Part shown: positions 1 to 7,784 of the stretch, piece after piece
Layout: the number at the start of each line of letters is the position of its first letter
Numbering within the stretch: the stretch's first letter is position 1
Assembly: GCA_031263345.1 (NCBI GenBank)
Contig: JAISFY010000036.1
Location: forward strand, 1-21,116
Source of the DNA: Holosporales bacterium
GTDB taxonomy: Bacteria > Pseudomonadota > Alphaproteobacteria > RUG11792
Direction: 5' to 3'
Length of the DNA: 21,116 bases
Translations under genes and position numbers: made by a program
Notes under the pieces: model-generated
Seen by the model: the letters and a program-made list of their open reading frames with translations, nothing else
Told to the model about the DNA's origin: nothing
The model's database searches: none

Positions 1-858
1 GGTTCAGGTGGGTGTTGCAAGCTTGGAGTGATAGTATCGGTAGTAGCTCTATTGGCTGCCACCGTAGCCTATTTCTGTCCGAGGAAAGATGCTACGCCCA
101 GTTTGGATGCGGCTTTTGATGAAAAAATTAAGAGGGTTGTTCTTGATATTATCAAACAAAATCCCCAACTGTTGATGGATGCTATGGGGGAAGGAATTGC
201 TAAAAAGAGAGAGGATGCCGTTAAACAGCTTGGGAACAGCGTCATTGCACAACAAGATACTCTTTTCAAGCAAGGATTACAATTTGGGAATAAAGATGCA
301 AAGAAAAGGATCATTTGCTTCTTCGATCCATTATGCAAACATTGCATTGAATTCCAGGGGGCTATGATAAAATTGGTACGATCTGGAATGGATGTAGCTT
401 TCTCTATTTTACCGGTTGGGGTCCTGGGCGAAGATTCCGTTCTTGTAGGGAAAGTATATCTCGCCGTTTATGATAAAAGCCCAGGAAAAGCGTTAGAATT
501 TATAGAGGCTATCATTAGCAATGGCGAAGCCGTCGATAAGGATGCCATTAAAAAAGCGTTAAAGAAAGTTAACCTAACATATGAGGAAATTGAGGCGCAG
601 TTGGCGGAAGCCGATAAGAAATTAGCTATCAATGGCGTTTCTGCTGAAAAGCTAGGTATCCCGGTCGTCCCGGCTATATTCTATATATTCGAATCGACAG
701 TAAAGATGCTCCAGACGACCAACGCGGAACAGATTGCTAATGAGCTCAATGATAGCCCTGGATCTATCGGATCGGATAAGGGTAGCGAAAACGCAAAATC
801 GGATAATCTATCAAGCGACCCAGATGTGAGTGGTTTAGAGAAAGAAAAGAAAAATTGA
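1..858 (+). CDS. DsbA/Com1-like periplasmic thiol:disulfide oxidoreductase (5' partial)
   Basis: The frame is open to the left edge, so the true start is probably outside the window. A GTG at 28 is possible, but a start there would cut off the Lys that precedes the hydrophobic segment, and it has no good ribosome binding site. Visible parts: an N-terminal membrane anchor or signal segment (about the first 25 residues), a helical lead-in, then a thioredoxin-like core with the active-site motif FDPLCKHC (CxxC; relatives usually have CPYC) and a cis-proline region (GIPVVPAIFY). The last 40 residues are a polar Ser/Asp/Lys tail. The family catalyses disulfide formation or isomerisation in the periplasm (Com1 of Coxiella, DsbA-like proteins of Rickettsiales). 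It ends in TGA; the next in-frame stop is only six codons on. Exact subfamily (DsbA versus DsbC/G) is not decidable here. Confidence 0.85.
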   Translation, partial: GSGGCCKLGVIVSVVALLAATVAYFCPRKDATPSLDAAFDEKIKRVVLDIIKQNPQLLMDAMGEGIAKKREDAVKQLGNSVIAQQDTLFKQGLQFGNKDAKKRIICFFDPLCKHCIEFQGAMIKLVRSGMDVAFSILPVGVLGEDSVLVGKVYLAVYDKSPGKALEFIEAIISNGEAVDKDAIKKALKKVNLTYEEIEAQLAEADKKLAINGVSAEKLGIPVVPAIFYIFESTVKMLQTTNAEQIANELNDSPGSIGSDKGSENAKSDNLSSDPDVSGLEKEKKN

Positions 859-881
859 TTCGCTCAATTGAATTAGGTACC

Positions 882-924
882 AGTTGTCGGAGGGGGATAG
901 AAGATATATCCCCTTCCATCAACT
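882..924 (+). terminator. Strong stem-loop downstream of the DsbA-like gene
   Basis: Positions 889-899 pair with 907-917 (11 bp including one G-U wobble, 7-nt loop). After a 2x2 internal loop, 882-886 pairs with 920-924 (AGTTG/CAACT). It starts 24 bp after the stop codon, so a transcription-termination or mRNA 3'-end role is likely. No clear run of T follows on either side, so it is not a textbook intrinsic terminator. Confidence 0.5.
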
Positions 925-1390
925 CTACTTCATAAAAACACTTTAAAAGATAGCTAATTAAGAATTAATTATATTACAATCTTTCCTATGGGTCCAAGTC
1001 TTCTAAACTGTTCATATTTCCCAGAATCAAATTGTAAGAGGTCTTCCTACACTTTGTAACGGGTTAAAAGGGATCATCTTGTTCCAGTGATAACTAACCT
1101 GATACGGTGTTGTTTGAGGTGAGTCAAACACAAAATCTGACATAAACCTTCCGGCGGCAGCTTCCCCTTCGCCATAGCCAGGAGCCGGATCAAGAGTAAA
1201 AAAATTTAAGTGGTCTGTAAGCTGTCCTCTTGCCAGGAACGAGGATAACTCTGAATTCAGAGTTGCTGTCGATTGGGATAAAGTGAGTAGTCCAGTGGCT
1301 ATAGCATGTCGAGAGTTCTTTGAATATGGTGTAGATACAAGAAAAAACGTATCCGGTAAAACCCTTGTGGTTGGTCTTTGAAATCGGAAT
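925..1390. other. Long stretch without a convincing gene upstream of atpB
   Basis: This stretch sits where many Alphaproteobacteria have atpI before atpB. I see no AtpI-like double membrane hairpin in any forward frame; all forward frames are broken by stops within about 40 codons. On the minus strand a 134-codon frame is open from 1431 to 1027. Its predicted protein is poor in Lys/Glu and rich in Thr, Pro and Ser, has no ribosome binding site, resembles nothing I recognise, and would lie antisense across the presumed atpB promoter. I treat it as a doubtful ORF. The region may be a decayed gene or plain intergenic DNA. Confidence 0.4.
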
Positions 1391-1391
1391 G

Positions 1392-1400
1392 TGTTACAAT
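1392..1400 (+). promoter_or_regulatory. Extended -10 promoter of the atpB operon
   Basis: TGTTACAAT reads as an extended -10 element (TGn followed by TACAAT at 1395-1400). A weak -35 candidate TTGGTC lies at 1371-1376 (18-bp spacer). Transcription would start near 1407, giving a leader of about 50 nt before the atpB ATG at 1456. The longer string TGTGTTACAAT is repeated exactly upstream of the BI-1 gene (3562-3572). Confidence 0.5.
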
Positions 1401-1455
1401 CGATTATTGAATGGGTTACTCTTTTTACCATAATCGGCGTAGTTTGAGGGCGTGT

Positions 1456-2202
1456 ATGATAGATCCGATGGCGTCATTTGAGGTAAAGAATATTATTCCG
1501 ATTCGCTTTCTTGGCTTGGATTTTTCGATTACCAATTCCTCACTATATATGATGTTAACCGTTGGGCTGATTCTCGTTTGCTTCGGTATCGGGACGAGAA
1601 ATGCTAGCATAATTCCCACGAAATTTCAGTGTGTCATCGAGAAGATGTTCTTTTTTATCGGAGATATTGTTAAAACGAATGCTGGAGATCATGGTGTAAA
1701 ACTTTTCCCGTACATGTTTGTCCTGTTTCTTTTCATTTGTTTAGGGAATATTATCGGGCTTTTCCCGTTTGCCTTTTCATTTACGAGTCAATTGGTTGTA
1801 ACGATAGGAATGGCTTGCCTCGTCTTCGTTGCATCAATTATTATAGGGATTTGTCGTAATGGGTTACATTATTTCAAACATTTTTGCCCAGAAGGATTAC
1901 CATCGTACATAATTCCATTTTTCGTCGTCGTCGAATTGATATCATTTACGTTTAGGCCAATCAGTCTAGGAATACGTTTATTTGCAAATATAGTAGCTGG
2001 GCATGTTATGATAAAGATAATAGCCGGTTTTGCCGTTTCATTCGCGAGTGTGGTGACTTTATCTGGGCTTGCTATCGTGCCCGTCGCTTTCAACGTTTTG
2101 CTGAATATTTTTAAACTAGCAGTTTGTGTCCTGCAGGCGTACGTTTTCGTGGTATTGTCGTGTATGTACCTGGTGGAATCCATGGCGCACGAAGAAAGTT
2201 AG
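1456..2202 (+). CDS. atpB: ATP synthase F0 subunit a
   Basis: Subunit a forms the proton half-channels next to the c-ring of F-type ATP synthase in the inner membrane. The 248-residue product has the usual N-terminus (DPMASFEVKNIIPI) and hydrophobic helices throughout. The family signature GIRLFANIVAGH is present, with the essential stator Arg at residue 174. I chose ATG 1456 because it follows a GAGGG ribosome binding site by about 6 nt and because family members start with a similar sequence; the frame is also open from an ATG at 1411, which would add 15 unrelated residues. It is the first gene of an F0 operon with atpE, b' and b; the F1 genes must lie elsewhere, as is normal in Alphaproteobacteria. 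Confidence 0.95.
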   Translation: MIDPMASFEVKNIIPIRFLGLDFSITNSSLYMMLTVGLILVCFGIGTRNASIIPTKFQCVIEKMFFFIGDIVKTNAGDHGVKLFPYMFVLFLFICLGNIIGLFPFAFSFTSQLVVTIGMACLVFVASIIIGICRNGLHYFKHFCPEGLPSYIIPFFVVVELISFTFRPISLGIRLFANIVAGHVMIKIIAGFAVSFASVVTLSGLAIVPVAFNVLLNIFKLAVCVLQAYVFVVLSCMYLVESMAHEES

Positions 2203-2230
2203 TCTATTTTTTATGTGAGGAATTAGGAAG

Positions 2231-2458
2231 ATGGATCCTGTGGCAGCGAAATTTATTGGTGGTGGGATTTCTGTTATTGCTCTTTTCGGAGTTGGAATTG
2301 GGCTCGGGAAATTGTTTTCTTCTTTGGTCGAATCGATTGCCAGAAATCCATCGGCAAAAGATGATCTAATGTCGACGGGATTAATTTGTTTTGCCATGAT
2401 AGAATCGGTCGCATTACTTGCCTTTATCGTGGCGATGTGTCTGTTATTTGTCGTGTAG
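2231..2458 (+). CDS. atpE: ATP synthase F0 subunit c
   Basis: This is the 75-residue proteolipid that forms the rotating c-ring of ATP synthase. It has two membrane helices joined by a polar loop (ARNPSAKDD, around residues 37-45). The proton-carrying carboxylate is Glu58, in the segment FAMIESVALLAF. A glycine-rich first helix (GGGISVIALFGVGIGLG) is typical of c subunits. ATG 2231 follows an AGGA site in the 28-bp gap after atpB. The TAG stop overlaps the AGGAGG element that precedes the next gene, consistent with one transcript and tight translational coupling. Confidence 0.96.
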   Translation: MDPVAAKFIGGGISVIALFGVGIGLGKLFSSLVESIARNPSAKDDLMSTGLICFAMIESVALLAFIVAMCLLFVV

Positions 2459-2476
2459 GAGGTATTGTTTCATAAA

Positions 2477-2929
2477 ATGATGCCACAGCTTGATACGTCA
2501 TATTATTTTTCGCAATTCTTTTGGCTTTGCGTTTCTCTTTCTATATTGATTTTTATGTTCAAGAAATACTTTATCCCGCGAATGGATAAGATTTTTCAAG
2601 GGCGAGAGCAGCGTATAAAAGAATGCTCTGAGGCGGTCGAAAGGTTGGAAAGTGATGTATCTGAGATGAAGGCTGCCATAGCGCAACTTCAGGAGGATGG
2701 GTTACGCAAATCTGCCGAAATTGTTAAAAATGCGATCAAAAAATACGAAAATGCTCTTGATATACAACTCCAATTAGTGAAGAACGAAAATGAGGTAAAA
2801 CTGAATGCGACGAGAATCAGGGTTCGTAAGGAAATAGATGGATTGGAGTCAGTGTTCAGGATGCAAGTAGAAATTACGGCTCAGACTGCATTCGAGCGAT
2901 TATTTTCAGGGAAACTTTCAGCACACTAA
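2477..2929 (+). CDS. atpF': ATP synthase F0 subunit b' (peripheral stalk)
   Basis: Subunit b' pairs with b to make the peripheral stalk that holds F1 to F0. The product starts MMPQLDTSYYFSQFFW, close to alphaproteobacterial b' proteins, has one N-terminal membrane helix (about residues 10-32), then PRMDKIFQGREQRIKE and a long charged coiled coil. The start is uncertain. The strong AGGAGG (2457-2462) lies only 2 nt before a TTG at 2465 but 14-17 nt before the ATGs at 2477 and 2480; family starts match MPQ, favouring 2477 or 2480. The next gene begins 5 bp after the stop. The b' assignment over b rests on gene order and the MPQLD start. Confidence 0.88.
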   Translation: MMPQLDTSYYFSQFFWLCVSLSILIFMFKKYFIPRMDKIFQGREQRIKECSEAVERLESDVSEMKAAIAQLQEDGLRKSAEIVKNAIKKYENALDIQLQLVKNENEVKLNATRIRVRKEIDGLESVFRMQVEITAQTAFERLFSGKLSAH

Positions 2930-2934
2930 AGTAT

Positions 2935-3459
2935 ATGGAACTTTTTCAGGGCGTATATACATATCTGGTTATCAGTTTCGTTTTAATGTGTTTTCTGCTT
3001 TTCAAATTTACGTATAAGAAAGTTCAAAGCAGTTTAGAGGGGAACGTCACTGAGGTGCGTAGATCTATTGAAGGTATTGAGAAACGCAGGGCAGATACTA
3101 TTCTCAAAATTAGTGAGGCAAAATATGCCCTTGAAGTAGCAAAGCGGCAAGCTGAGGCTGTGATTCAGGAAGCGGAAGATCAGGCAAAGAAAATTACGAA
3201 TCAATCGACAGATATAATAAGTCGGGCGGTGGAACAAAAGCAGCGCGAGTATGACAAAGAACTAGCACAGATCAAAATTGGCCTTTATTCAGAGATGCAT
3301 CATAAAATATCCGAAATGATTATAAAGGAAATTGAACGTAAAATTCATACAGTCAAGATGAAAGGAGCATTTCAAAATGGCACCATCGATGATGCAATTG
3401 AGGCTCTTGATCAGCTAATTCGGAGCACGAAAAGAATATCACAAGACGGCAAAAGGTAA
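2935..3459 (+). CDS. atpF: ATP synthase F0 subunit b
   Basis: This is the second stalk subunit, 174 residues. It has one N-terminal membrane helix (VYTYLVISFVLMCFLLFKF, about residues 7-25), followed by a nearly unbroken charged, Ala/Glu/Lys/Gln-rich coiled coil (EKRRADTILKISEAKYALEVAKRQ region and onward), typical of F0 b subunits. ATG 2935 is 5 bp after the b' stop and has no strong ribosome binding site of its own, so translational coupling to b' is likely. It ends the F0 operon; about 150 bp without a gene then leads to a new promoter. Confidence 0.92.
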   Translation: MELFQGVYTYLVISFVLMCFLLFKFTYKKVQSSLEGNVTEVRRSIEGIEKRRADTILKISEAKYALEVAKRQAEAVIQEAEDQAKKITNQSTDIISRAVEQKQREYDKELAQIKIGLYSEMHHKISEMIIKEIERKIHTVKMKGAFQNGTIDDAIEALDQLIRSTKRISQDGKR

Positions 3460-3563
3460 ATGGATTATCTATCGTAAATAGTGAATCTCAGGCACGTTTA
3501 CACCATCTGCTTGCAATTTTGGCTGCTGTTTCTCCTATTTTTTGATGATCGTTTGATGATTTG

Positions 3564-3572
3564 TGTTACAAT
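3564..3572 (+). promoter_or_regulatory. Extended -10 promoter upstream of the BI-1 gene
   Basis: TGTTACAAT (TGn plus TACAAT at 3567-3572) lies 35 bp before the BI-1 start codon. A TTGATG at 3542-3547 could serve as a -35 element, but the 19-bp spacer is long. The 11-bp string TGTGTTACAAT matches the one upstream of atpB exactly. Confidence 0.5.
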
Positions 3573-3606
3573 AGCCCTGATGAGTTTTACTTAATTTGGA
3601 GAAATC

Positions 3607-4293
3607 ATGAATTTTACATCTGGTCCTGTTCAGGTAGATGAAGGCCTGAGGAAATACATGCTATCCGTATTCAATAAAATGTTTATGGCGTTATGCTTAA
3701 CGGGAAGTGTTGCATTTATATGCGGATCAAAACCTGAAATCGTCGCTGCGATGCAGGGAGGTCTTTCTACCATTTTGTTTATCGCAACCTTAGCAATAGT
3801 CCTTTACTTATCTGCGAAGATCAATAAATTAACACCGGAAAAGGCACAGTCTTTGTTCTGGCTGTATTCAGTTTTCGTCGGAGCATCCATTTCTCCTATC
3901 GTCGCGATTTATACGGGCGAGAGTATAGCGAATGCCTTTTTTACATCGGCAGCTTTTTTTGGTGGGCTTAGCTTATACGGCTATACTACATCAAAAGATT
4001 TAACCGGTATCGGGTCATTTATGTTGACAGGATTGATAGTCGTTATCCTATCGTCATTCATTAATGTGTTTTTCCTAAAGAGTTCACTGTTGGATTTGGG
4101 CCTATCAGTTTTGAGTGTTATCATTTTTGGCGGTCTTACTATGTATGATATCCAGAGAATTAAGAGTTGCTACAGTGAATCCTATGGAGAAGAAGCTGTC
4201 GCGAGATGCTCTGTCATTGGTGCTTTATGCCTTTATCTAGATTTTTTAAATCTTTTTCTGGCGTTACTACGTATTGTCGGGAATAGGAAGTAG
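3607..4293 (+). CDS. Bax inhibitor-1 (BI-1/YccA) family membrane protein
   Basis: The 228-residue product is very hydrophobic with about seven predicted membrane helices, the length and layout of bacterial BI-1/YccA (TMBIM) proteins. The N-terminus (VDEGLRKYMLSVFNKM) and the late segments FGGLTMYDIQRIK and ALCLYLDFLNLFLALLRIVG are characteristic; the Asp in MYDIQ and the Asp in YLDFLNLF correspond to the conserved acidic pair of the family. Bacterial members are linked to membrane proteostasis (YccA inhibits FtsH) or ion leak. ATG 3607 follows a TTGGAGAAATC ribosome binding site. It opens a run of four close genes; the next begins 27 bp on. Confidence 0.9.
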   Translation: MNFTSGPVQVDEGLRKYMLSVFNKMFMALCLTGSVAFICGSKPEIVAAMQGGLSTILFIATLAIVLYLSAKINKLTPEKAQSLFWLYSVFVGASISPIVAIYTGESIANAFFTSAAFFGGLSLYGYTTSKDLTGIGSFMLTGLIVVILSSFINVFFLKSSLLDLGLSVLSVIIFGGLTMYDIQRIKSCYSESYGEEAVARCSVIGALCLYLDFLNLFLALLRIVGNRK

Positions 4294-4320
4294 TCTAGCA
4301 TCATTGCTACGAGGAACGTT

Positions 4321-4863
4321 ATGGAATTGAAAGGGAGCAGGACTGAGAGGAACTTAATGGAAGCCTTTGCCGGAGAATCTCAGGCGAGGAATAGGTATTC
4401 TTACTTCGCCTCTCAGGCCAGAAAGGAGGGATATGTCCAGCTTAGTAAGATTTTTGTGAAAATTGCTGACAATGAAAAGGAACATGCAAAAGTTTGGTTT
4501 AAGATTCTAAATGGCGGAGATGTTTCCGAAACGGTTGAAAATCTAAAATCTGCGATTAGCGGTGAGAACTATGAATGGGTAAATATGTATGCCAATTTTG
4601 CAGTTGAAGCTGAAGAAGAGGGGTTTTTGGACATTGCTTACTTATTTAGAGCGGTCGCTGCGATAGAAAAATCTCACGAAGAAAAGTATAAACGCTTTTT
4701 AGCCAACATTTTGGATGGAAAGGTATTCTCGAGGGACGATGGGGTTACTTGGAAGTGTAGTAACTGCGGGTATTTGGTCACGAATGAGAAAAGGGCCCCA
4801 TCCGTATGTCCGATTTGTAAGCACGAATTGGGATATTTTGAGCTGGAAGAAATCGATTACTAG
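4321..4863 (+). CDS. Rubrerythrin
   Basis: This is a non-heme diiron peroxidase that removes hydrogen peroxide in the cytoplasm. Residues 1-140 form a ferritin-like four-helix domain with the expected iron-ligand signatures (MEAFAGESQARNRY, DNEKEHAKVW, NFAVEAEEEGF, AAIEKSHEEKY). Residues about 143-180 form a rubredoxin-type Fe(SCys)4 domain with two CxxC pairs (WKCSNCGY and VCPICKHE). The length of 180 residues is normal for the family. ATG 4321 follows a GAGG site. Rubrerythrin is most common in anaerobes but also found in Alphaproteobacteria; next to complex I and F0 genes it suggests oxidative-stress protection in a respiring or microaerobic cell. Confidence 0.95.
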   Translation: MELKGSRTERNLMEAFAGESQARNRYSYFASQARKEGYVQLSKIFVKIADNEKEHAKVWFKILNGGDVSETVENLKSAISGENYEWVNMYANFAVEAEEEGFLDIAYLFRAVAAIEKSHEEKYKRFLANILDGKVFSRDDGVTWKCSNCGYLVTNEKRAPSVCPICKHELGYFELEEIDY

Positions 4864-4901
4864 GGATTTTAACGTTTCTGCGGCAGTTTTTGTATTTGTA
4901 A

Positions 4902-5606
4902 ATGATTAGCCATATTCTGAAGGGTATATCGACTGGAACGTATAAGTCAATTCTCTGTTTGGATGGTAATTTAGGGAATTTGAAAGATGTTCACGATGCG
5001 TTTGGGTTGCCGTTGGTGGTGGCCGATGGAGCGGCAAATCGGATTGTAGCATTTGGTTTAGATCCGTATCTTGTTATCGGCGATCTCGATAGCGTGGATT
5101 CAGAGATTCTACTTCGATTCGATCATTTAAAGTTGGATAATCAGGATACTTCTGATTTTCAGAAGGCCGTTAGCTATATGAAAGAAAATGCCCTGCTGCC
5201 TAGTATAATTCTCGGAATATCAGGAGGGAATATTGATCATATCATCAATAATGTTAATATATTTCTTTCGTGTAATGATAGTATATTTATTGATGAAGAT
5301 GTTGTCGGTATCAAGATAAGTGATACAGAAAAACGGTTGCGACTCCCTGTCGATACGAAACTATCCATTATTGGGATGCCGGAGTGTAGGGTTACAACCT
5401 TCGGACTAAAGTGGGAATTGAAGGCTGCGGACTTGGCCTTTGCCGCTTGTCCATCTACGTCTAGTTTATTCGGATATAGTTCCTATTTTAATAGAACGGT
5501 GACAGAAAATATTATGATTGAGGTTACATCTGGGACAGCACTATTGGTTATATATACGAGAGAGATCCTTGATGCTGGTTGTAAATTACATTATGCCGCG
5601 AAATAG
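4902..5606 (+). CDS. Thiamine pyrophosphokinase
   Basis: This enzyme transfers pyrophosphate from ATP to thiamine to make thiamine diphosphate. The 234-residue product carries the family motifs in order: ADGAANR (residues 41-47), VIGDLDS (58-64), DNQDTSDFQKAV (79-90), and GISGGNIDHIINN (105-117), which together form the nucleotide and metal site. A weaker C-terminal beta-sandwich domain follows. ATG 4902 lacks a clear ribosome binding site. A cell that salvages thiamine from a host would need this activity. The end of the gene overlaps ftsW by 14 bp, so the two are probably co-transcribed. Confidence 0.88.
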   Translation: MISHILKGISTGTYKSILCLDGNLGNLKDVHDAFGLPLVVADGAANRIVAFGLDPYLVIGDLDSVDSEILLRFDHLKLDNQDTSDFQKAVSYMKENALLPSIILGISGGNIDHIINNVNIFLSCNDSIFIDEDVVGIKISDTEKRLRLPVDTKLSIIGMPECRVTTFGLKWELKAADLAFAACPSTSSLFGYSSYFNRTVTENIMIEVTSGTALLVIYTREILDAGCKLHYAAK

Positions 5607-6747
5607 CTTAGCCGATTTGGTCAAGAGGTGGTTCATGTCGATAGATAACATATCGCTTTTTATCATTACAGGCCTCATTTCGATTGGTATCTGGGTTAGC
5701 ATAGCATCAACTCCATCGGTTGCCATGAAGCTCGATTTACCGCCGTTTCATTTTGTTAAGCAGCATATGATCATTCTTCTAGTATCCATAATTATAATGG
5801 TTTTCATCTCATTTCTTCAAATTAATTATATAAAACGATTGTCGGTAACCGGATATTTCGGATGCCTAGTCCTAGTAGTTCTGACAATCATAATTGGAAG
5901 TGAAATAAAGGGAGCAAGACGGTGGCTCAGTTTTTTTGGATTTTCTATGCAGCCATCAGAATTTTTTAAACCAATCTTAGCGGTAACTAACGCATGGCTT
6001 ATCACCGAGCAGTATAGGGATCGGAAATTTCCAGGGATAGTATTATCAGGAGCTAGCGTATCGGTAGCGATTTTATTCCTTTTGTTACAACCGGACATCG
6101 GAATGATCGTCGTTATCTGTTCATCATGGATTGGGCAACTTTTTATATCGGGAATGTCTACCATAATGCTGGGATGTTTTTTATTTTCTGCGATTGGAGC
6201 ACTTTTTGGTTTATATTTCACGGTTCCACACTTTGCGAATCGAATCGATAGATTTATAATGAGCGGAGGAAAGGAGAATGACATATATCAGGTACAGAAA
6301 TCTCTGGAAGCGTTTAAGAGTGGCGGGTTATTCGGAAAGGGGCCTGGAGAGGGAGTCATAAAAACAATGGTTCCAGATTCTCATTCAGATTTTGTATTTT
6401 CTGTTATTGCAGAGGAATATGGATTTATTGTGTGTTTTGTAATAATAGCCCTATTCACCATCTTTATCATTAGATCTATGATGAGAGCGAATAAGTCATC
6501 TAGCATTTTTAGTATTTGCGCAACTTTTGGGATAGTTTTGCAGATTGGATTACAGGTGCTTATTAATACTGCGACATCTCTTAACTTGATCCCCACGAAG
6601 GGGATGACAATGCCATTCATTAGCTATGGGGGTAGCTCATTTCTATCCTCTTCGATAAGCATTGGAATCTTGCTCGCTATTACGAAGAGGCAATCGATAA
6701 TTCACGGCGACACTTATTACACGCATTTTAAGCACAATCGCAGATAA
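5593..6747 (+). CDS. ftsW: Septal peptidoglycan glycosyltransferase FtsW (SEDS family)
   Basis: FtsW polymerises lipid II at the division septum together with a class B penicillin-binding protein. The 384-residue membrane protein has about ten helices and SEDS hallmarks: GARRWLSFFGFSMQPSEFFKP, the large loop with KGPGEGVIK, PDSHSDFVFSVIAEEYGF, and the C-terminal FISYGGSSFL. The N-terminal stretch (LADLVKRWFMSIDN, then ASTPSVAMKL and PFHFVKQH) resembles alphaproteobacterial FtsW rather than RodA. I chose ATG 5593, inside the end of the previous gene, because this region is conserved; ATG 5635 has a better ribosome binding site (AGAGG) and is a real alternative. The TAA stop directly abuts the stop of the convergent mlaA gene. 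Confidence 0.9.
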   Translation: MPRNSLADLVKRWFMSIDNISLFIITGLISIGIWVSIASTPSVAMKLDLPPFHFVKQHMIILLVSIIIMVFISFLQINYIKRLSVTGYFGCLVLVVLTIIIGSEIKGARRWLSFFGFSMQPSEFFKPILAVTNAWLITEQYRDRKFPGIVLSGASVSVAILFLLLQPDIGMIVVICSSWIGQLFISGMSTIMLGCFLFSAIGALFGLYFTVPHFANRIDRFIMSGGKENDIYQVQKSLEAFKSGGLFGKGPGEGVIKTMVPDSHSDFVFSVIAEEYGFIVCFVIIALFTIFIIRSMMRANKSSSIFSICATFGIVLQIGLQVLINTATSLNLIPTKGMTMPFISYGGSSFLSSSISIGILLAITKRQSIIHGDTYYTHFKHNRR

Positions 6748-7470
6748 TTATTTCTCAGAAGACATTATTACTCTTCGGGTCGTAATATACGGATCACTAG
6801 AAGACTTTTCTAGCTCCTGCATTATATGAAGTATACTCACTCTTTTATTGAGCAAATCGGCTCCATATATGAGGTAGAACAATCTCGTCCTGGTATTCTT
6901 CTTATATCTTCTCAGGGAAATCATCGCAATTGGATCTACTTGAGTATGGAACACTTTCCCGATGGCTCCTCTAAAGCTTGTTGGTCCAAAAATGGGGATG
7001 ACTATGTATGGCCCTGGGCCAGCTCCCCATTTTTTCAGGGTATCACCAAAAGAAGTATTTCGAGATCCCAGCCCTATTTTAGATGCGGTGTCGAGTGTTC
7101 CAAAAAATCCGAAAAAAATATTTATAAAGAATCCGAATAATGTTTTGACAAGATTTTCTGCATCTTTTTGTAGGGCAAAATTTAAAATTCTGACTGGTGA
7201 AAAAAAGTTATGTGCGAAGTTCTCGATTACCTTTTGTAAGAAGCCGGGAAGGATTGTACTGTATATGATCGCAGCGGGCTTGATAAAGACCTTGTCTAAG
7301 ATATCGTTAATTTTAAACATTAGACGGTTGAATGGTTCGAGTGGATCATATGCCCAATCCAATTCGTCCTCCAGGATTAGTGAGTCTTCCAGTTCATCAT
7401 CAGTCTCTTCCGCGGCCATTAAACAGCTCGGGCAGAGGCATAACAGCGATATAATAATTACTATCCTCAA
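6748..7470 (-). CDS. mlaA: MlaA/VacJ family outer-membrane phospholipid transport protein
   Basis: MlaA sits in the outer membrane and passes mislocalised phospholipids to the Mla retrograde pathway. Of 240 residues, the first 20 form a signal peptide (IVIIISLLCLCPSCLMAA); a lipobox-like Cys is possible but not clear. The family signature YDPLEPFNRLMFKIND begins near residue 41, followed by IYSTILPGF, FFSPVRILNFALQ, and SFGDTLKKWGAGPGPYIVIPIFGP. The start is TTG 7470; no ATG is available before the upstream in-frame stop. There is no evident ribosome binding site, and a perfect TATAAT (7484-7489) lies so close that the mRNA leader would be only a few bases. Other mla genes are not in the window. 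Confidence 0.88.
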   Translation of the reverse strand: MRIVIIISLLCLCPSCLMAAEETDDELEDSLILEDELDWAYDPLEPFNRLMFKINDILDKVFIKPAAIIYSTILPGFLQKVIENFAHNFFSPVRILNFALQKDAENLVKTLFGFFINIFFGFFGTLDTASKIGLGSRNTSFGDTLKKWGAGPGPYIVIPIFGPTSFRGAIGKVFHTQVDPIAMISLRRYKKNTRTRLFYLIYGADLLNKRVSILHIMQELEKSSSDPYITTRRVIMSSEK

Positions 7471-7483
7471 GGTAGCCAGGGGA

Positions 7484-7489
7484 TTATAT
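7484..7489 (-). promoter_or_regulatory. Possible -10 box of mlaA
   Basis: A perfect TATAAT on the minus strand, 14 bp before the TTG start of mlaA. Used as a promoter it would give an almost leaderless mRNA. I see no convincing -35 element at the right distance. Confidence 0.3.
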
Positions 7490-7784
7490 CCAAAGCCTAA
7501 CGGATAGCATAGTACAACAAATCACATATCCGTGAACAATATGAATCTATCAGAAGGAGAAATAATTCCGTATATGACATGTCTGTAATCTCAGAGTTTT
7601 TCAATATGATGCTTTGGCATTTGTAATGCGTACAGATGGGAAATTAATTTTTATTAAGATTTATTTTATCTGATTTTATTGTTAATTTTATGTATAAATT
7701 CTTTTTTTTACATTTTTATCTAGAATTAACTAATTAGTGCTATCCTTTACTTGGAGATTTTTTATATACTTGCTAGGGGGAGCG
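7490..7784. other. AT-rich intergenic region between divergent mlaA and the CaaX-box gene
   Basis: About 300 bp without a supported gene. The part from 7640 to 7740 is very AT-rich and probably holds the promoter of the gene starting at 7785, but no pair of -35/-10 boxes stands out. A 15-codon frame from 7540 has no support as a gene. Confidence 0.4.

Noticed and set aside
1027..1431. Minus-strand 134-codon ORF as a real gene
   Set aside because: No ribosome binding site, no recognisable family, odd composition, and antisense to the likely atpB promoter. Kept only as a doubtful note.
6826..7507. Forward ORFs of 104 and 181 codons opposite mlaA
   Set aside because: They are antisense shadows of mlaA, which has clear family motifs and a signal peptide.
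7522..7527. ATG followed directly by TGA upstream of mlaA as a second Trp-UGA case
   Set aside because: The resulting extension does not look like MlaA and would spoil the signal peptide; no ribosome binding site. Chance is enough.
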